Shown here piece after piece: positions 1-8,928 of a stretch of DNA of 48,122 nt. The notes under the pieces were generated by a model. It did no database searches and had not been told where the DNA came from. It was given only the letters and a program-made list of their open reading frames with translations. Numbering within the stretch: position 1 is the stretch's first letter; each line of letters starts with the position of its first letter. The position numbers and the translations under genes were made by a program. The DNA is taken from positions 1 through 48,122 of the forward strand of contig CALFCG010000140.1 in NCBI GenBank assembly GCA_937951315.1, in the 5' to 3' direction. Origin of the DNA: an uncultured cyanobacterium. Lineage in GTDB: Bacteria; Cyanobacteriota; Cyanobacteriia; Thermosynechococcales; Thermosynechococcaceae.

Positions 1-120
1 CCGTAGGCGATCAATTTGGTGGCGGGGCAACCCAGTGGCGCGATAAAGTGCAGCCCAGCTCGTCAAGTTAACGGGCCCCATGAGTTGCTGTAGCCGTTCT
101 GTATAGTCAGACGCACGCAT
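1..120 (-). CDS. N-terminal 40 aa of a protein running off the window edge (MRASDYTERLQQLMGPVNLTSWAALYRATGLPRHQIDRLR); helix-turn-helix-like start, possibly the cyanobacterial long-form GrpE-type protein
   Basis: Reverse complement gives ATG at 120 and an uninterrupted frame to position 1, 6 bp downstream of the carbonic anhydrase stop. Product guess is weak. Confidence 0.5.
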   Translation of the reverse strand, partial: MRASDYTERLQQLMGPVNLTSWAALYRATGLPRHQIDRLR

Positions 121-126
121 CTCGGG

Positions 127-906
127 TTAAGACTTGACGCCAAACCGATAGGGCACGGGCTGAGGGGAAGGGGATTGGCCAGTCGCGAGCCGCGCCGCCG
201 GAATTTCACAGGCAACAGGGGGGGCATGGGTACTGCGATATCGAGGATGATCGGTCGGTGGCCGAGTCGGCAGAGAATCGGCTAACAAACTTTGGGGCGG
301 CAGATAGGTATGGGTCTCAGCGTCATAGGCTAAGACTTCGCCGGTTTCAATGTGGTAGACCCAAGCGTAAATTTGGAGCTTGCCCTGCTGAAGCCGGGAG
401 CGGATCACGGGGTAGGTTTTGAGATTATCGATCTGAATCAAGACATTCTCGGCCACCAGAATCTCAACTAACTCTTCGCCTTCGGCATCAGGATAGTTGT
501 CCATCACCATGCGGCGGGTGGATTCGGCATGTTTGAGCCAGTCATAGACCAGGGGCATGCCTTCTTGCAGCTTGTTGAGCTTCAGCAATCCTTTCATGGC
601 TCCACAGTGGGAATGGCCACAGATAATCACCTGTTCAATGCCGAGGGCGCTGATGGCATATTCGAGGGTAGCGCCTTCGCCACCATTGGCGGCACCGAAA
701 GGGGGAATAATATTGCCCGCATTGCGAATCACGAAGAGTTCGCCCAGATCCGTTTGGGTGAGCAGGTTCGGTGAGACTCGTGAATCAGCACAGGTGACGA
801 AGAGAACACGGGGCTTCTGGCCGTGGGCAAGTTCCTCAAACAGAGCATAATTTTGGGCGACATAGCTCTGCTTGAATTCTTCAAGGCCACGAACAAGTTT
901 TTTCAC
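127..906 (-). CDS. ccaA: Beta-class carbonic anhydrase (IcfA/CcaA-like)
   Basis: Zn-ligand motifs CADSRVSP and GHSHCGAM; RNAGNIIPP; 259 aa with the C-terminal extension seen in cyanobacterial CcaA. Confidence 0.9.
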   Translation of the reverse strand: MKKLVRGLEEFKQSYVAQNYALFEELAHGQKPRVLFVTCADSRVSPNLLTQTDLGELFVIRNAGNIIPPFGAANGGEGATLEYAISALGIEQVIICGHSHCGAMKGLLKLNKLQEGMPLVYDWLKHAESTRRMVMDNYPDAEGEELVEILVAENVLIQIDNLKTYPVIRSRLQQGKLQIYAWVYHIETGEVLAYDAETHTYLPPQSLLADSLPTRPPTDHPRYRSTHAPPVACEIPAARLATGQSPSPQPVPYRFGVKS

Positions 907-998
907 AGGATTAATATTGATTTAAGATATTGAGACCATCATACCTGCCGAGATGCAGGCTGCAGCGTTCTCGGCCAAGGGGATACGATGAACTTTGC

Positions 999-1226
999 TT
1001 ATGAATCTGATTCGGTGAGACGATCCAACTTTGCGAGGAGTTCTAAACCCCGTTCAGGTTGCCCTTGGGTGGCCATTGCCTTAAAACGGGTTTGGGTATC
1101 GAACTCAGTGAGGGCAATGGTTGAGAGTTCTTCCATCAGTTTGTTGACGCTCATTCCCCTGGTTTGAGCTAGGTCCTTAAGGCGCTGATGCTTATCATCG
1201 GGCAAGCGGATGGTTAAAGTTCCCAT
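999..1226 (-). CDS. Ribbon-helix-helix (CopG/Arc-like) antitoxin
   Basis: 75 aa starting MGTLTIRLPDDKHQRLKDLAQTRGMSVNKLMEEL (RHH pattern); directly downstream of a PIN-domain gene. Confidence 0.75.
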   Translation of the reverse strand: MGTLTIRLPDDKHQRLKDLAQTRGMSVNKLMEELSTIALTEFDTQTRFKAMATQGQPERGLELLAKLDRLTESDS

Positions 1227-1232
1227 AGGTGG

Positions 1233-1655
1233 TTAGCTCCTGGTTAGTACCTCTGGTTTTAAAATCGACAACTGCGGAAATGATAAGTCACAGCCCACGA
1301 AATCTTTGATGTTGTGAGTGACAATTGCTTGGGCATTGCCTGAGATCGCGAGTTCAATGAGATGGTTGTCAGCTTCATCTCGAAGATTGGGTCTCCACAG
1401 GTAAAAAACGTTAACCCACTTGCAGATGCTCAAAAACGCCTTGAGTAGTTCCAGAATTTCAGATTGAGTGAGTGGACATTGCTGTCGGATGTGATCGCGC
1501 GTAATGACGGACTCGTATTCACAAAACAAGGCATTACCCATCAGGGGGTGATACCGACCCTGTAAACATTGTCGAATGACGTCTCGACTAGGACCAGAAG
1601 GGCCGATGAGAGCACTAACAAAAACACTCGTATCGATGACAACCTTAGTAATCAT
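1233..1655 (-). CDS. PIN-domain toxin (putative toxin-antitoxin component, COG1569-like)
   Basis: VVIDTSVFVSALIG start, RDEADNHLIELAISGNAQAIVTHNIKDF acidic motif typical of PIN nucleases. Confidence 0.8.
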   Translation of the reverse strand: MITKVVIDTSVFVSALIGPSGPSRDVIRQCLQGRYHPLMGNALFCEYESVITRDHIRQQCPLTQSEILELLKAFLSICKWVNVFYLWRPNLRDEADNHLIELAISGNAQAIVTHNIKDFVGCDLSFPQLSILKPEVLTRS

Positions 1656-1711
1656 GTATTTATGATAGCGTATATGCTATCAATTCTGAGACTGAGCTTT
1701 GTAGGGTTAAA

Positions 1712-1826
1712 AAAGCCACCCAGATGCTCAAAGGTATCGCCGCCGGTCTCACCGAAGGCGCCAAAATGGTCACCGCCTGGGAGACCTTCGGTCCCACGAT
1801 CATGGCCTTTTTTAGCTTGCTCTAGA
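1712..1826 (+). pseudogene. Possible C-terminal remnant of an unidentified gene (KKATQMLKGIAAGLTEGAKMVTAWETFGPTIMAFFSLL*)
   Basis: Coding-like codon composition and protein-like sequence ending in TAG, with no plausible start or RBS upstream; the frame runs back into PIN gene sequence. Confidence 0.35.
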
Positions 1827-2009
1827 CAAGCGCGCATCCTCACCATCCTTCAACAGTCTCCCCCCAACCTGAGGCGAACAGTCCTAGATATCTCAGGGCA
1901 AGCACCACTGTCTTAGCCCCCCCTTCATGGGCAACGGGTCAGACGTGAAGCCCTAAAACACCAGGCATCGTCTAGAATAGCCGGGAATATAAAAATAGTA
2001 TTTATTAGT

Positions 2010-2768
2010 ATGTCTATCTTTTTGAAAGCCAAAGAGTCTTCTCGGTTCTATTCAGCATCAGGGGCATTAGCGATCTTTTTGAGTGTGCTTGTACCGCTCC
2101 CAGCAATGGCCCAAGCACAGGTGCTCAAAACCCTAACGGTCGAAGGGAAAGGTGTCAAAAGCATCAATGCGCATATCGCCATCATTCATCTTCAGATTCT
2201 TATTCAAGGTAATTCCGTCCAAGAAACACAAAGCAAAATCGCAAATCGCTCCAATGCACTGGTTAATTTATTAACGTCCCGAGGCGTCGATCAGCTCAAG
2301 ACCAAAGGGGTGAGTCTCAACCCAAACTATCGCTACAGAAAAGGGAAAAACGTTCCTGTCGGATACGAAGCCAAAACTAGCGTGAGTTTTCGAGTCAAAA
2401 CAGATCTGGCTGGCATCATCATGGCTGAAGCGATCAAAGCAGGGGCAAACCAAGTTGAGGATATTTGGCTGGTCGCAACAGATGAAGAAATCAAATCTGC
2501 CCAAAAAGCAACGATTCGGGAAGCAACCCTAGACGCCCAAGGCAAGGCTCAAGCAGCATTAGAACCCTTAGGCTTCACCATTAAAGAGGTGGTCGGCATT
2601 CAGGTCGATGGAGCCTCAGCCCCACCGGTTCTATTGACCGTCCCCGAAGGAGCAGGGATACTCAGTGGCCAGCGGGCAACATCTTATGAAGATGAAGCTC
2701 CATCCGTGCAGATTGTCAGCGGTGAGCAAGAGATTCAGTCGTCAGTTACGCTGCAGATTACCTATTAG
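2010..2768 (+). CDS. SIMPL (DUF541) domain periplasmic protein
   Basis: Signal peptide followed by LKTLTVEGKG...VQETQSKIANRSNALVNLL..GV....KTKGVSLNPNYRY, the SIMPL pattern. Confidence 0.8.
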   Translation: MSIFLKAKESSRFYSASGALAIFLSVLVPLPAMAQAQVLKTLTVEGKGVKSINAHIAIIHLQILIQGNSVQETQSKIANRSNALVNLLTSRGVDQLKTKGVSLNPNYRYRKGKNVPVGYEAKTSVSFRVKTDLAGIIMAEAIKAGANQVEDIWLVATDEEIKSAQKATIREATLDAQGKAQAALEPLGFTIKEVVGIQVDGASAPPVLLTVPEGAGILSGQRATSYEDEAPSVQIVSGEQEIQSSVTLQITY

Positions 2769-2959
2769 CCCCACTGCAAAACCGCCCTGCGCTGGGCCAC
2801 AAGCGTTTCAGCAAAGGTCGATTTAGACAACACCCCTTTTGAGCCATCCGAATTAATGGGAGGATAGGAAGATAATTTGCCTTCATATATTGTCATATCT
2901 ATTAAAAGATTGAATTTATATGAGGGCTTAGGCGCAGACTTCACAGGTAGGTAATCTTC

Positions 2960-4873
2960 ATGAGCATTAATGTTGGGGCATTTCCCATTGATTTAGGAGC
3001 CTATAAGGCCGTCAAGCTTGATCCCAGTGTCAGCACTCTCACCGACGAGCAGAGAGAAGCGCTCAAATTTAACATTCAACTCTGTCGCGATGCACTCGTT
3101 TTCTTCACCGCAACCGGCGCTGCAAGAGGCGTTGGCGGCCACACAGGGGGTCCCTACGACACCGTACCTGAGGTGATGATTCTTGATGCCCTCTTTAAGA
3201 GTCAGCCTGATAACTACGTACCCATCTTCTTTGACGAAGCCGGTCACCGAGTAGGCACCCAATATCTAATGGCAACATTAGATGGCGATCTCCCTGCAGA
3301 ACAGTTGATGCAATATCGTGCTGCTGATTCCAAACTGCCCGGTCACCCTGAGTTGGGTTTCACACCCGGCGTTAAGTTCAGCTCCGGTCGTTTAGGTCAC
3401 ATGTGGCCCTATGTAAATGGTGTGGCCATCGCCAACCCTGGCAAGTCCGTTTTCTGTCTTGGTTCTGATGGTTCTCAGCAAGAAGGTAACGACGCAGAGG
3501 CCGCCCGTCTGGCAGTGGGCCAATACCTCAACGTCAAGCTAATCATCGACGATAACGATGTCACCATTGCGGGTAACCCTTCCAAGTATCTACCGGGCTT
3601 CAGCGTCAAGAAGACGCTAGAGGGCCACGGCCTCACCGTCCTTGAAGGCGACGGCGAAGATATCGATAGCCTCTACGCCAACATCTGCAAGGCCATCAAC
3701 ACCCCAGGCCCCATCGCCATCATCAACAAGCGCCCCATGTGTCCTGGTATTGAGGGTCTTGAAGGCTCCAACCACGGTCATGATGTGATTCCGGTTGATT
3801 TGGCCCTCAAGTATCTCGAAACACGCGGCCACAGTGCAGCCGTAGAGTTCCTCAAGAATGTTGAGAAGCCCTCGAATACCTATGAATTCCAAGGCGCTTC
3901 TGATAAGCAAGGCTCCAACCGAAACGTTTTCGGTCAAGCCGTTGTTGAAGTCCTCGGCCAAATGAGCGAAGCCGACCGCAAAAAGAACGTTCTCGTCGTG
4001 GATAGCGATCTAGAAGGGTCCTGTGGTCTGCAACATATTCGCGGTGCTCACCCTGAAGTATTCATCAGCGGTGGTATTCAAGAGCGCGGCAACCTCTCCG
4101 CTGCAGCAGGTTTCGGTATGGAAGCCGGTAAGCAGGGCATCTTTGCCACCTTCAGTGCCTTCCTAGAGATGTGTGTCTCTGAAATCACAATGGCGCGCCT
4201 CAACAAGTCGAATCTACTCTGTCACTTCTCCCACGCCGGGATTGACGACATGGCGGATAACACCTGCCACTTCGGTATCAACAATATGTTTGCCGACAAT
4301 GGCCTAGATGATGGCTATGAAACTCGCCTCTACTTCCCCGCCGATGCCAATCAAATGACGGCTTGTGTGAAGTCGATCTTTAACAATCCTGGCCTACGGT
4401 TCATCTTCTCCACCCGCTCTAAGGTGCCCATGCTCTTAGATGGCAGCGGCAATGAGCTGTTTGGAGGTAACTACACCTTCACACCCGGCAAAGATGACGT
4501 GGTTCGCGAAGGCACTGCCGGTTACATCATTGCCTTTGGTGATGCGGTTTATCGCGCTTTAGATGCAGTCGAGCGTCTGAAGAAAGAAGGCATTGATGTG
4601 GGCTTGATTAATAAGTCCACCCTGAACGTGGTTGACGAAGATGCGATCAAGAAAGTGGGTGCTTCCCCCTTCGTCTTGGTGGTAGAACCCTTCAACCGTC
4701 GCACGGGTCTGGGTAGCCGCTTCGGTTCTTGGTTACTAGAGCGCGGCCTCACACCTAAGTTTGCCTACCTCGGCACCCATGAAGAAGGCTGCGGTGGTCT
4801 TTGGGAACAGTACCCTCACCAGGGCATTGATCCAGTCGGTATCATGGCTAAAGTCAAAGAACTCGTCGGTTAA
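2960..4873 (+). CDS. Transketolase-family enzyme, divergent
   Basis: 637 aa; GGHTGGPYD, FSSGRLGHMWPYVNGVA, GSDGSQQEG...DDNDVTI (ThDP-like), GIQERGNLSAAAGFG and a C-terminal transketolase domain. Confidence 0.8.
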   Translation: MSINVGAFPIDLGAYKAVKLDPSVSTLTDEQREALKFNIQLCRDALVFFTATGAARGVGGHTGGPYDTVPEVMILDALFKSQPDNYVPIFFDEAGHRVGTQYLMATLDGDLPAEQLMQYRAADSKLPGHPELGFTPGVKFSSGRLGHMWPYVNGVAIANPGKSVFCLGSDGSQQEGNDAEAARLAVGQYLNVKLIIDDNDVTIAGNPSKYLPGFSVKKTLEGHGLTVLEGDGEDIDSLYANICKAINTPGPIAIINKRPMCPGIEGLEGSNHGHDVIPVDLALKYLETRGHSAAVEFLKNVEKPSNTYEFQGASDKQGSNRNVFGQAVVEVLGQMSEADRKKNVLVVDSDLEGSCGLQHIRGAHPEVFISGGIQERGNLSAAAGFGMEAGKQGIFATFSAFLEMCVSEITMARLNKSNLLCHFSHAGIDDMADNTCHFGINNMFADNGLDDGYETRLYFPADANQMTACVKSIFNNPGLRFIFSTRSKVPMLLDGSGNELFGGNYTFTPGKDDVVREGTAGYIIAFGDAVYRALDAVERLKKEGIDVGLINKSTLNVVDEDAIKKVGASPFVLVVEPFNRRTGLGSRFGSWLLERGLTPKFAYLGTHEEGCGGLWEQYPHQGIDPVGIMAKVKELVG

Positions 4874-4928
4874 TCAACTGACGCTTCAGGTCTCTTCTTT
4901 CTGAAGGAACCAACTTTTGGCTAGACAT

Positions 4929-4965
4929 CTCCCCCCGTTCCATCAACCCATGGGAACGGGGGGAG
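4929..4965 (+). other. Perfect 13-bp GC-rich inverted repeat (CTCCCCCCGTTCC / GGAACGGGGGGAG)
   Basis: Arms 4929-4941 and 4953-4965 are exact reverse complements with an 11-nt loop; no U-tract on either side. Confidence 0.85.
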
Positions 4966-5002
4966 TCCAATGAAACAAAGTACATTCAGCACTTTAACTC
5001 TC

Positions 5003-5647
5003 ATGACAGTTCCCGCCGCCACAGATTTAGCCATTCCCGTAGACCAGATTCGCTACGACGATCGCGGCTTAGTCCCTGCCATTGTTCAGGACTATCTCGA
5101 CGGCACTGTCCTGATGATGGCTTGGATGAATCGAGAGTCTTTACAAAAAACACTGGCAACCCAACGCACCTGGTTCTGGAGCCGGTCACGTCAAGAACTC
5201 TGGCCCAAGGGTGAAACCTCAGGACATGTTCAAAATGTGCAGTCGATTCGCTATGACTGCGACAGTGATTGCCTATTGGTGACCGTTGAGCAAGTGGGGG
5301 ATATTGCTTGCCATAAAGGAGAGCGAAGCTGCTTCCATCAAATTGACGGTCAAGTCATTGCACCACCTGCCGATACTCTATCGCAGGTATATAACGTAAT
5401 TAGCGAGAGAAAAGCGAATCCCTCCCCAAACTCCTACACCAACAAACTGCTTGCCGGGGGCGATAACAAGATCCTCAAAAAGATTGGCGAAGAGGCCGCC
5501 GAAGTTGTGATGGCCTGCAAGGATGACGACCCCGATCAAATTGCCGGGGAAGTGGCGGATCTTCTCTATCACAGTCTAGTGGCGATGGCCCACCACAACG
5601 TCGATATTAAAGACGTCTATCGCAAACTACAGGCTCGGCGCCGCTAG
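5003..5647 (+). CDS. hisIE: Bifunctional phosphoribosyl-AMP cyclohydrolase / phosphoribosyl-ATP pyrophosphatase
   Basis: [53 protein letters not shown] (HisI), [18 protein letters not shown] (HisE). Start at 5003 preferred to ORF-track 4970 because the hairpin abuts 4970. Confidence 0.93.
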   Translation: MTVPAATDLAIPVDQIRYDDRGLVPAIVQDYLDGTVLMMAWMNRESLQKTLATQRTWFWSRSRQELWPKGETSGHVQNVQSIRYDCDSDCLLVTVEQVGDIACHKGERSCFHQIDGQVIAPPADTLSQVYNVISERKANPSPNSYTNKLLAGGDNKILKKIGEEAAEVVMACKDDDPDQIAGEVADLLYHSLVAMAHHNVDIKDVYRKLQARRR

Positions 5648-6829
5648 ATGACCTCTGACAATCGCAACCTGTGGATTATTGCCTCAATCGCCTTCGTTAA
5701 CGCCCTCAGCTTTACCATTCTGATCCCGATTCTGTATCTTTACGGTCGGCAATTTGGGCTGAACGATTTAGAAACCAGCATCTTATTTTCACTGTTTTCG
5801 CTGGCGCAGTTCTTCGCCACCCCTGTCTTTGGCAAGCTCTCAGACCGCTTTGGCCGCAAACCTTTACTCATCATCAGTCTAGCGGGGACTGTGTTCGCCA
5901 ACCTCTGGGCCGGCGCTGCCACCGCAGCCTGGATGCTATTCTGTGCCCGAATTTTAGACGGCATTACGGGGGGCAACGCCTCCGTCGCTCAAGCCGTCAT
6001 TTCTGATATTACCGATGAGCAGAACCGCGCCCGTGGTTTTAGCCTCTTTTCCGCCGCCTTTGGTCTCGGGTTTGTTCTAGGACCTGTGATCAGTTTATTT
6101 GCCCAACAGATTTCATTGGGGGCTGCTTTTTATGCGGCAGCCGCGATCGCAAGTCTTGCCCTACTGATGACCATCTTCTTGTTGCCTGAAACGTTAGAGC
6201 AGCGGGTCCACACCAACGTCCTTGATCTAGGACTCGAAACCCTAGTCACAGGGATGTTTATCCCAAGGGTGGGCATCTTGCTAATCATCAACCTCTTGAT
6301 TGGCACCACCTTCTCGATGTTCACCTTCGCCTTCCAGCCCTATTACCTGGAGGTTCTCGGACAAAACAACCAGTCACTCACCTTGATGTTCGTCCTCTAT
6401 GGCACCCTGGGCGTCATTATGCAGACCGTCGGCGTCCCCTTCCTCACCCGCCGCTTCAAACTGACAAGACTGTTCTTTTTGGCCTTGCTCGTTCGGAGTC
6501 TCTCCTTTATTCTGATGCCGATCTGGCCGATCTTGGCCTACTTTGTCACCGTTACCGCTGTGTTCTCAATTTTGAATTCACTGGTGCAACCGATCATTAG
6601 CACCATGATTTCTCTCAATACCAGACCAGAAAAGCAGGGGGTTGTATTGGGCTTGAATGCATCCTATCTGAGCATTTCAAATGCGATTGGCCCCGTCTTA
6701 GCCGGCCTAATGGTAAGCCAAGTCAACCCCATCACCTATGGTTATCCCCTATCCTTGGCCGGAATTTGTACATTGTTGGTTTTGGGAGGTGCGATCGCAA
6801 CTCGCCAACGCTATGCACCAGCAACCTGA
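5648..6829 (+). CDS. MFS transporter (TetA-like)
   Basis: 393 aa, about 12 hydrophobic segments, GKLSDRFGRKPLL motif. Confidence 0.85.
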   Translation: MTSDNRNLWIIASIAFVNALSFTILIPILYLYGRQFGLNDLETSILFSLFSLAQFFATPVFGKLSDRFGRKPLLIISLAGTVFANLWAGAATAAWMLFCARILDGITGGNASVAQAVISDITDEQNRARGFSLFSAAFGLGFVLGPVISLFAQQISLGAAFYAAAAIASLALLMTIFLLPETLEQRVHTNVLDLGLETLVTGMFIPRVGILLIINLLIGTTFSMFTFAFQPYYLEVLGQNNQSLTLMFVLYGTLGVIMQTVGVPFLTRRFKLTRLFFLALLVRSLSFILMPIWPILAYFVTVTAVFSILNSLVQPIISTMISLNTRPEKQGVVLGLNASYLSISNAIGPVLAGLMVSQVNPITYGYPLSLAGICTLLVLGGAIATRQRYAPAT

Positions 6830-6944
6830 TTCACATTTCCCAGCTTGACGGAGTTCCCTCCTCCCCAAAATAGAGCCAACTTGTTGGAAATCGAAAGATT
6901 ATTGTGCAATCAACGCCCTTGGGACAACAAAAAAGGGGCGATGC

Positions 6945-7373
6945 CTATGACTGATCAGCAGAAACCTGCGCAAAAAGCTCAGCCCCAGTCATATCGTTTG
7001 TATCATTGGCAAAGCGGTAAAATTCAGGCTTCTCCTCAATGAATACTTGGTGGTCAAAGACGAGCAAGTCACTGTCTGTGAACAATCCCACAGGCATAAA
7101 GTGCTGCTGACTCTCCTTGAGCCGATAAAACAGATGGGTACCGCAGGTTCGACAAAATCCACGTTCTGCCCAGTCAGAAGAGCTAAAGATCGCAATATTG
7201 TCCCCGCCCTCAAAAGTTACCCCAGAACCACAATCCGCCGCAAAGAATGGACCCCCTGTCCAGGTTCTACAGGTTTTACAATGACAGGCCCCCACCTTCG
7301 GATCCAGAGCCTTTGCTGTAACGCGAACCGCACCACAAAGACAGCTACCCTTTGCTTCAACAGCATCAGACAT
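6945..7373 (-). CDS. GFA family (glutathione-dependent formaldehyde-activating/CENP-V) protein
   Basis: GSCLCGAVRV, CHCKTCRTWTGGPF, FCRTCGTHLFYR zinc motifs. Confidence 0.88.
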   Translation of the reverse strand: MSDAVEAKGSCLCGAVRVTAKALDPKVGACHCKTCRTWTGGPFFAADCGSGVTFEGGDNIAIFSSSDWAERGFCRTCGTHLFYRLKESQQHFMPVGLFTDSDLLVFDHQVFIEEKPEFYRFANDTNDMTGAELFAQVSADQS

Positions 7374-7467
7374 TGCTCACGCCCCTCGCTCACATCAATA
7401 CACAACGCCATTATAGGTGCTGTACCAAAGGAGCCAGGTCTTCACTCGCGTCCACCAAAAACAAAAC

Positions 7468-7505
7468 AACAGCAGATTTTCCATAGACCCCGAAAACCTG
7501 CTGTT
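7468..7505 (-). terminator. Intrinsic terminator of the 7530..8075 gene
   Basis: 14-bp stem (AACAGCAGGTTTTC / GAAAATCTGCTGTT on the minus strand, one mismatch), then TGTTTTGTTTTTGG; begins about 24 bp after the stop codon. Confidence 0.7.
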
Positions 7506-7529
7506 TAATTGAGAGATCAGAGAATGAAG

Positions 7530-8075
7530 TTAAGCCGCCACAGTCTCGTCGGCCGCAATTGCAGCCTCCCCAGCCGCAGTCCTTGTCAACGCATCTTGAG
7601 TCCAAGCCACATTCGCAGTCTGCAAAGTGGGATGCGGAAAAAACTCTAGGGCATGGGGCGCGCGCTTCATCAATTCGGTTGAGCGACTTTCCGACTCAAT
7701 CCAGCTCGCTAACCAGGGTGCGAAGTCCATGATCTGCTCAGGTAGCAGCGAGAGTTCCCAGCTCCAATCCCGATTGAACTGAGGATCCTTAGAGTTCTTC
7801 GAAGCTTGGTTCGCAGTGTTCGGCCATTGATTCACAGTAATTCGTAAAACCAACGGTCGGTGTGGAATCAAGGCATCAGGCGCTGTATGCGCATAAATTG
7901 CCAGGCAATTGATCCGATTATGCTTATCAACCCAAGAGGCGACAGGCGCCATCGAGGGATTAAAAATGAGTGACTTGCCCTTAGACAATTTGACGGGCAC
8001 CTTCATTGCAGTCTGAAATAAATCGTAGAACTCTTCTCTCAGAGAACTCAGGATATTAGCAGCGTCTGGCGTCAT
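7530..8075 (-). CDS. Uncharacterised cyanobacterial protein
   Basis: ORF track runs to 8138 (TTG start), but ATG at 8075 is preceded by GAGAGGAACC (good RBS). Confidence 0.7.
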   Translation of the reverse strand: MTPDAANILSSLREEFYDLFQTAMKVPVKLSKGKSLIFNPSMAPVASWVDKHNRINCLAIYAHTAPDALIPHRPLVLRITVNQWPNTANQASKNSKDPQFNRDWSWELSLLPEQIMDFAPWLASWIESESRSTELMKRAPHALEFFPHPTLQTANVAWTQDALTRTAAGEAAIAADETVAA

Positions 8076-8202
8076 GGTTCCTCTCTCATCAAGTGTGGTA
8101 GCAGATAAAAAGTCACAGATGTACGAACATTGCCCCAATCTATTTATCTGGTCGCCATCCCCCTCTTATGCAATGTCGTACGAATACCGATAGAGTTCCC
8201 AA

Positions 8203-8244
8203 AGTTTACACAGAGTTAAACCTGACAATCGTAAACTTTTTTAC
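8203..8244 (-). promoter_or_regulatory. Candidate NtcA-activated promoter
   Basis: GTA-N8-TAC at 8231..8244 (minus strand GTAAAAAAGTTTAC), exactly 22 nt, then TAAACT (TAN3T) at 8203..8208, facing the 7530..8075 gene. Confidence 0.6.
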
Positions 8245-8473
8245 ATACTGAGACGAGAAAAATCGCGCGCGCGAATTTAGGTCACATTTTGGTGTTCAAA
8301 GTCACAGTTCTGGATATGTCCACCGCTTACTACCACCAACAACACCTAACGTTTCTCTAGACTCCCTTACACAAAGTCACGATGATCCAAAATCTCAAAA
8401 TATCTAGCGTTGGCACAGCACAGAACATTAGACTAGGAGGTTGAGATTCGTAATTGATTTGTTTTGCACAGCT

Positions 8474-8857
8474 ATGAACGCCATTCTAGAGTCGCAGGCC
8501 GCGACCAACGATAAATTATCCCAACGCTTTATTGAACTAGACCCAGGCGGCTATTTCCTAATCTTCCTTGATCAAAGCGCGGGGCTCATTTGTGCTGAGC
8601 ATTACTCTAACAACATCAATGACAAAGGACTCGCAACCGATCCCGAAACCGGAGAGCCACTGCCCTGCCATGGATCTTTGAAACGTTTACCAACGACCAG
8701 CTTTAAAGCTCAAACAGCCAAGGAACTCTGCATCCAGATTTTTGAGACACCCCAGACTCAACTCGTGACAAAGTTAGACCATGCCGCCTATTTGGGGAGA
8801 GAATTTGTTCGAGCTGAGATGGCCTTAGCTGACGGCACTACCTATATTCAGGACTAG
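8474..8857 (+). CDS. DUF4346-containing protein
   Basis: FIELDPGGYFLIFLDQSAGLICAEHYSNNINDKGLATDPETGEPL pattern; ATG at 8474 preferred to 8441. Confidence 0.75.
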   Translation: MNAILESQAATNDKLSQRFIELDPGGYFLIFLDQSAGLICAEHYSNNINDKGLATDPETGEPLPCHGSLKRLPTTSFKAQTAKELCIQIFETPQTQLVTKLDHAAYLGREFVRAEMALADGTTYIQD

Positions 8858-8928
8858 CAAACATAAGCCACACACCAAAGATTGCGGTAATATTGCTCTG
8901 AATAAATAATTTGTTTTTATAATCCAGC

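Noticed and set aside
529-850. Two plus-strand ORFs (81 and 97 aa)
   Set aside because: Fully antisense to the clearly identified carbonic anhydrase; no domain motifs.
3617-3961. 114-aa minus ORF inside the transketolase-like gene
   Set aside because: Shadow ORF caused by GC-rich codon usage on the sense strand.
7047-7508. 153-aa plus ORF
   Set aside because: Antisense to the GFA gene and runs through the minus-strand terminator; composition is typical of a shadow frame.
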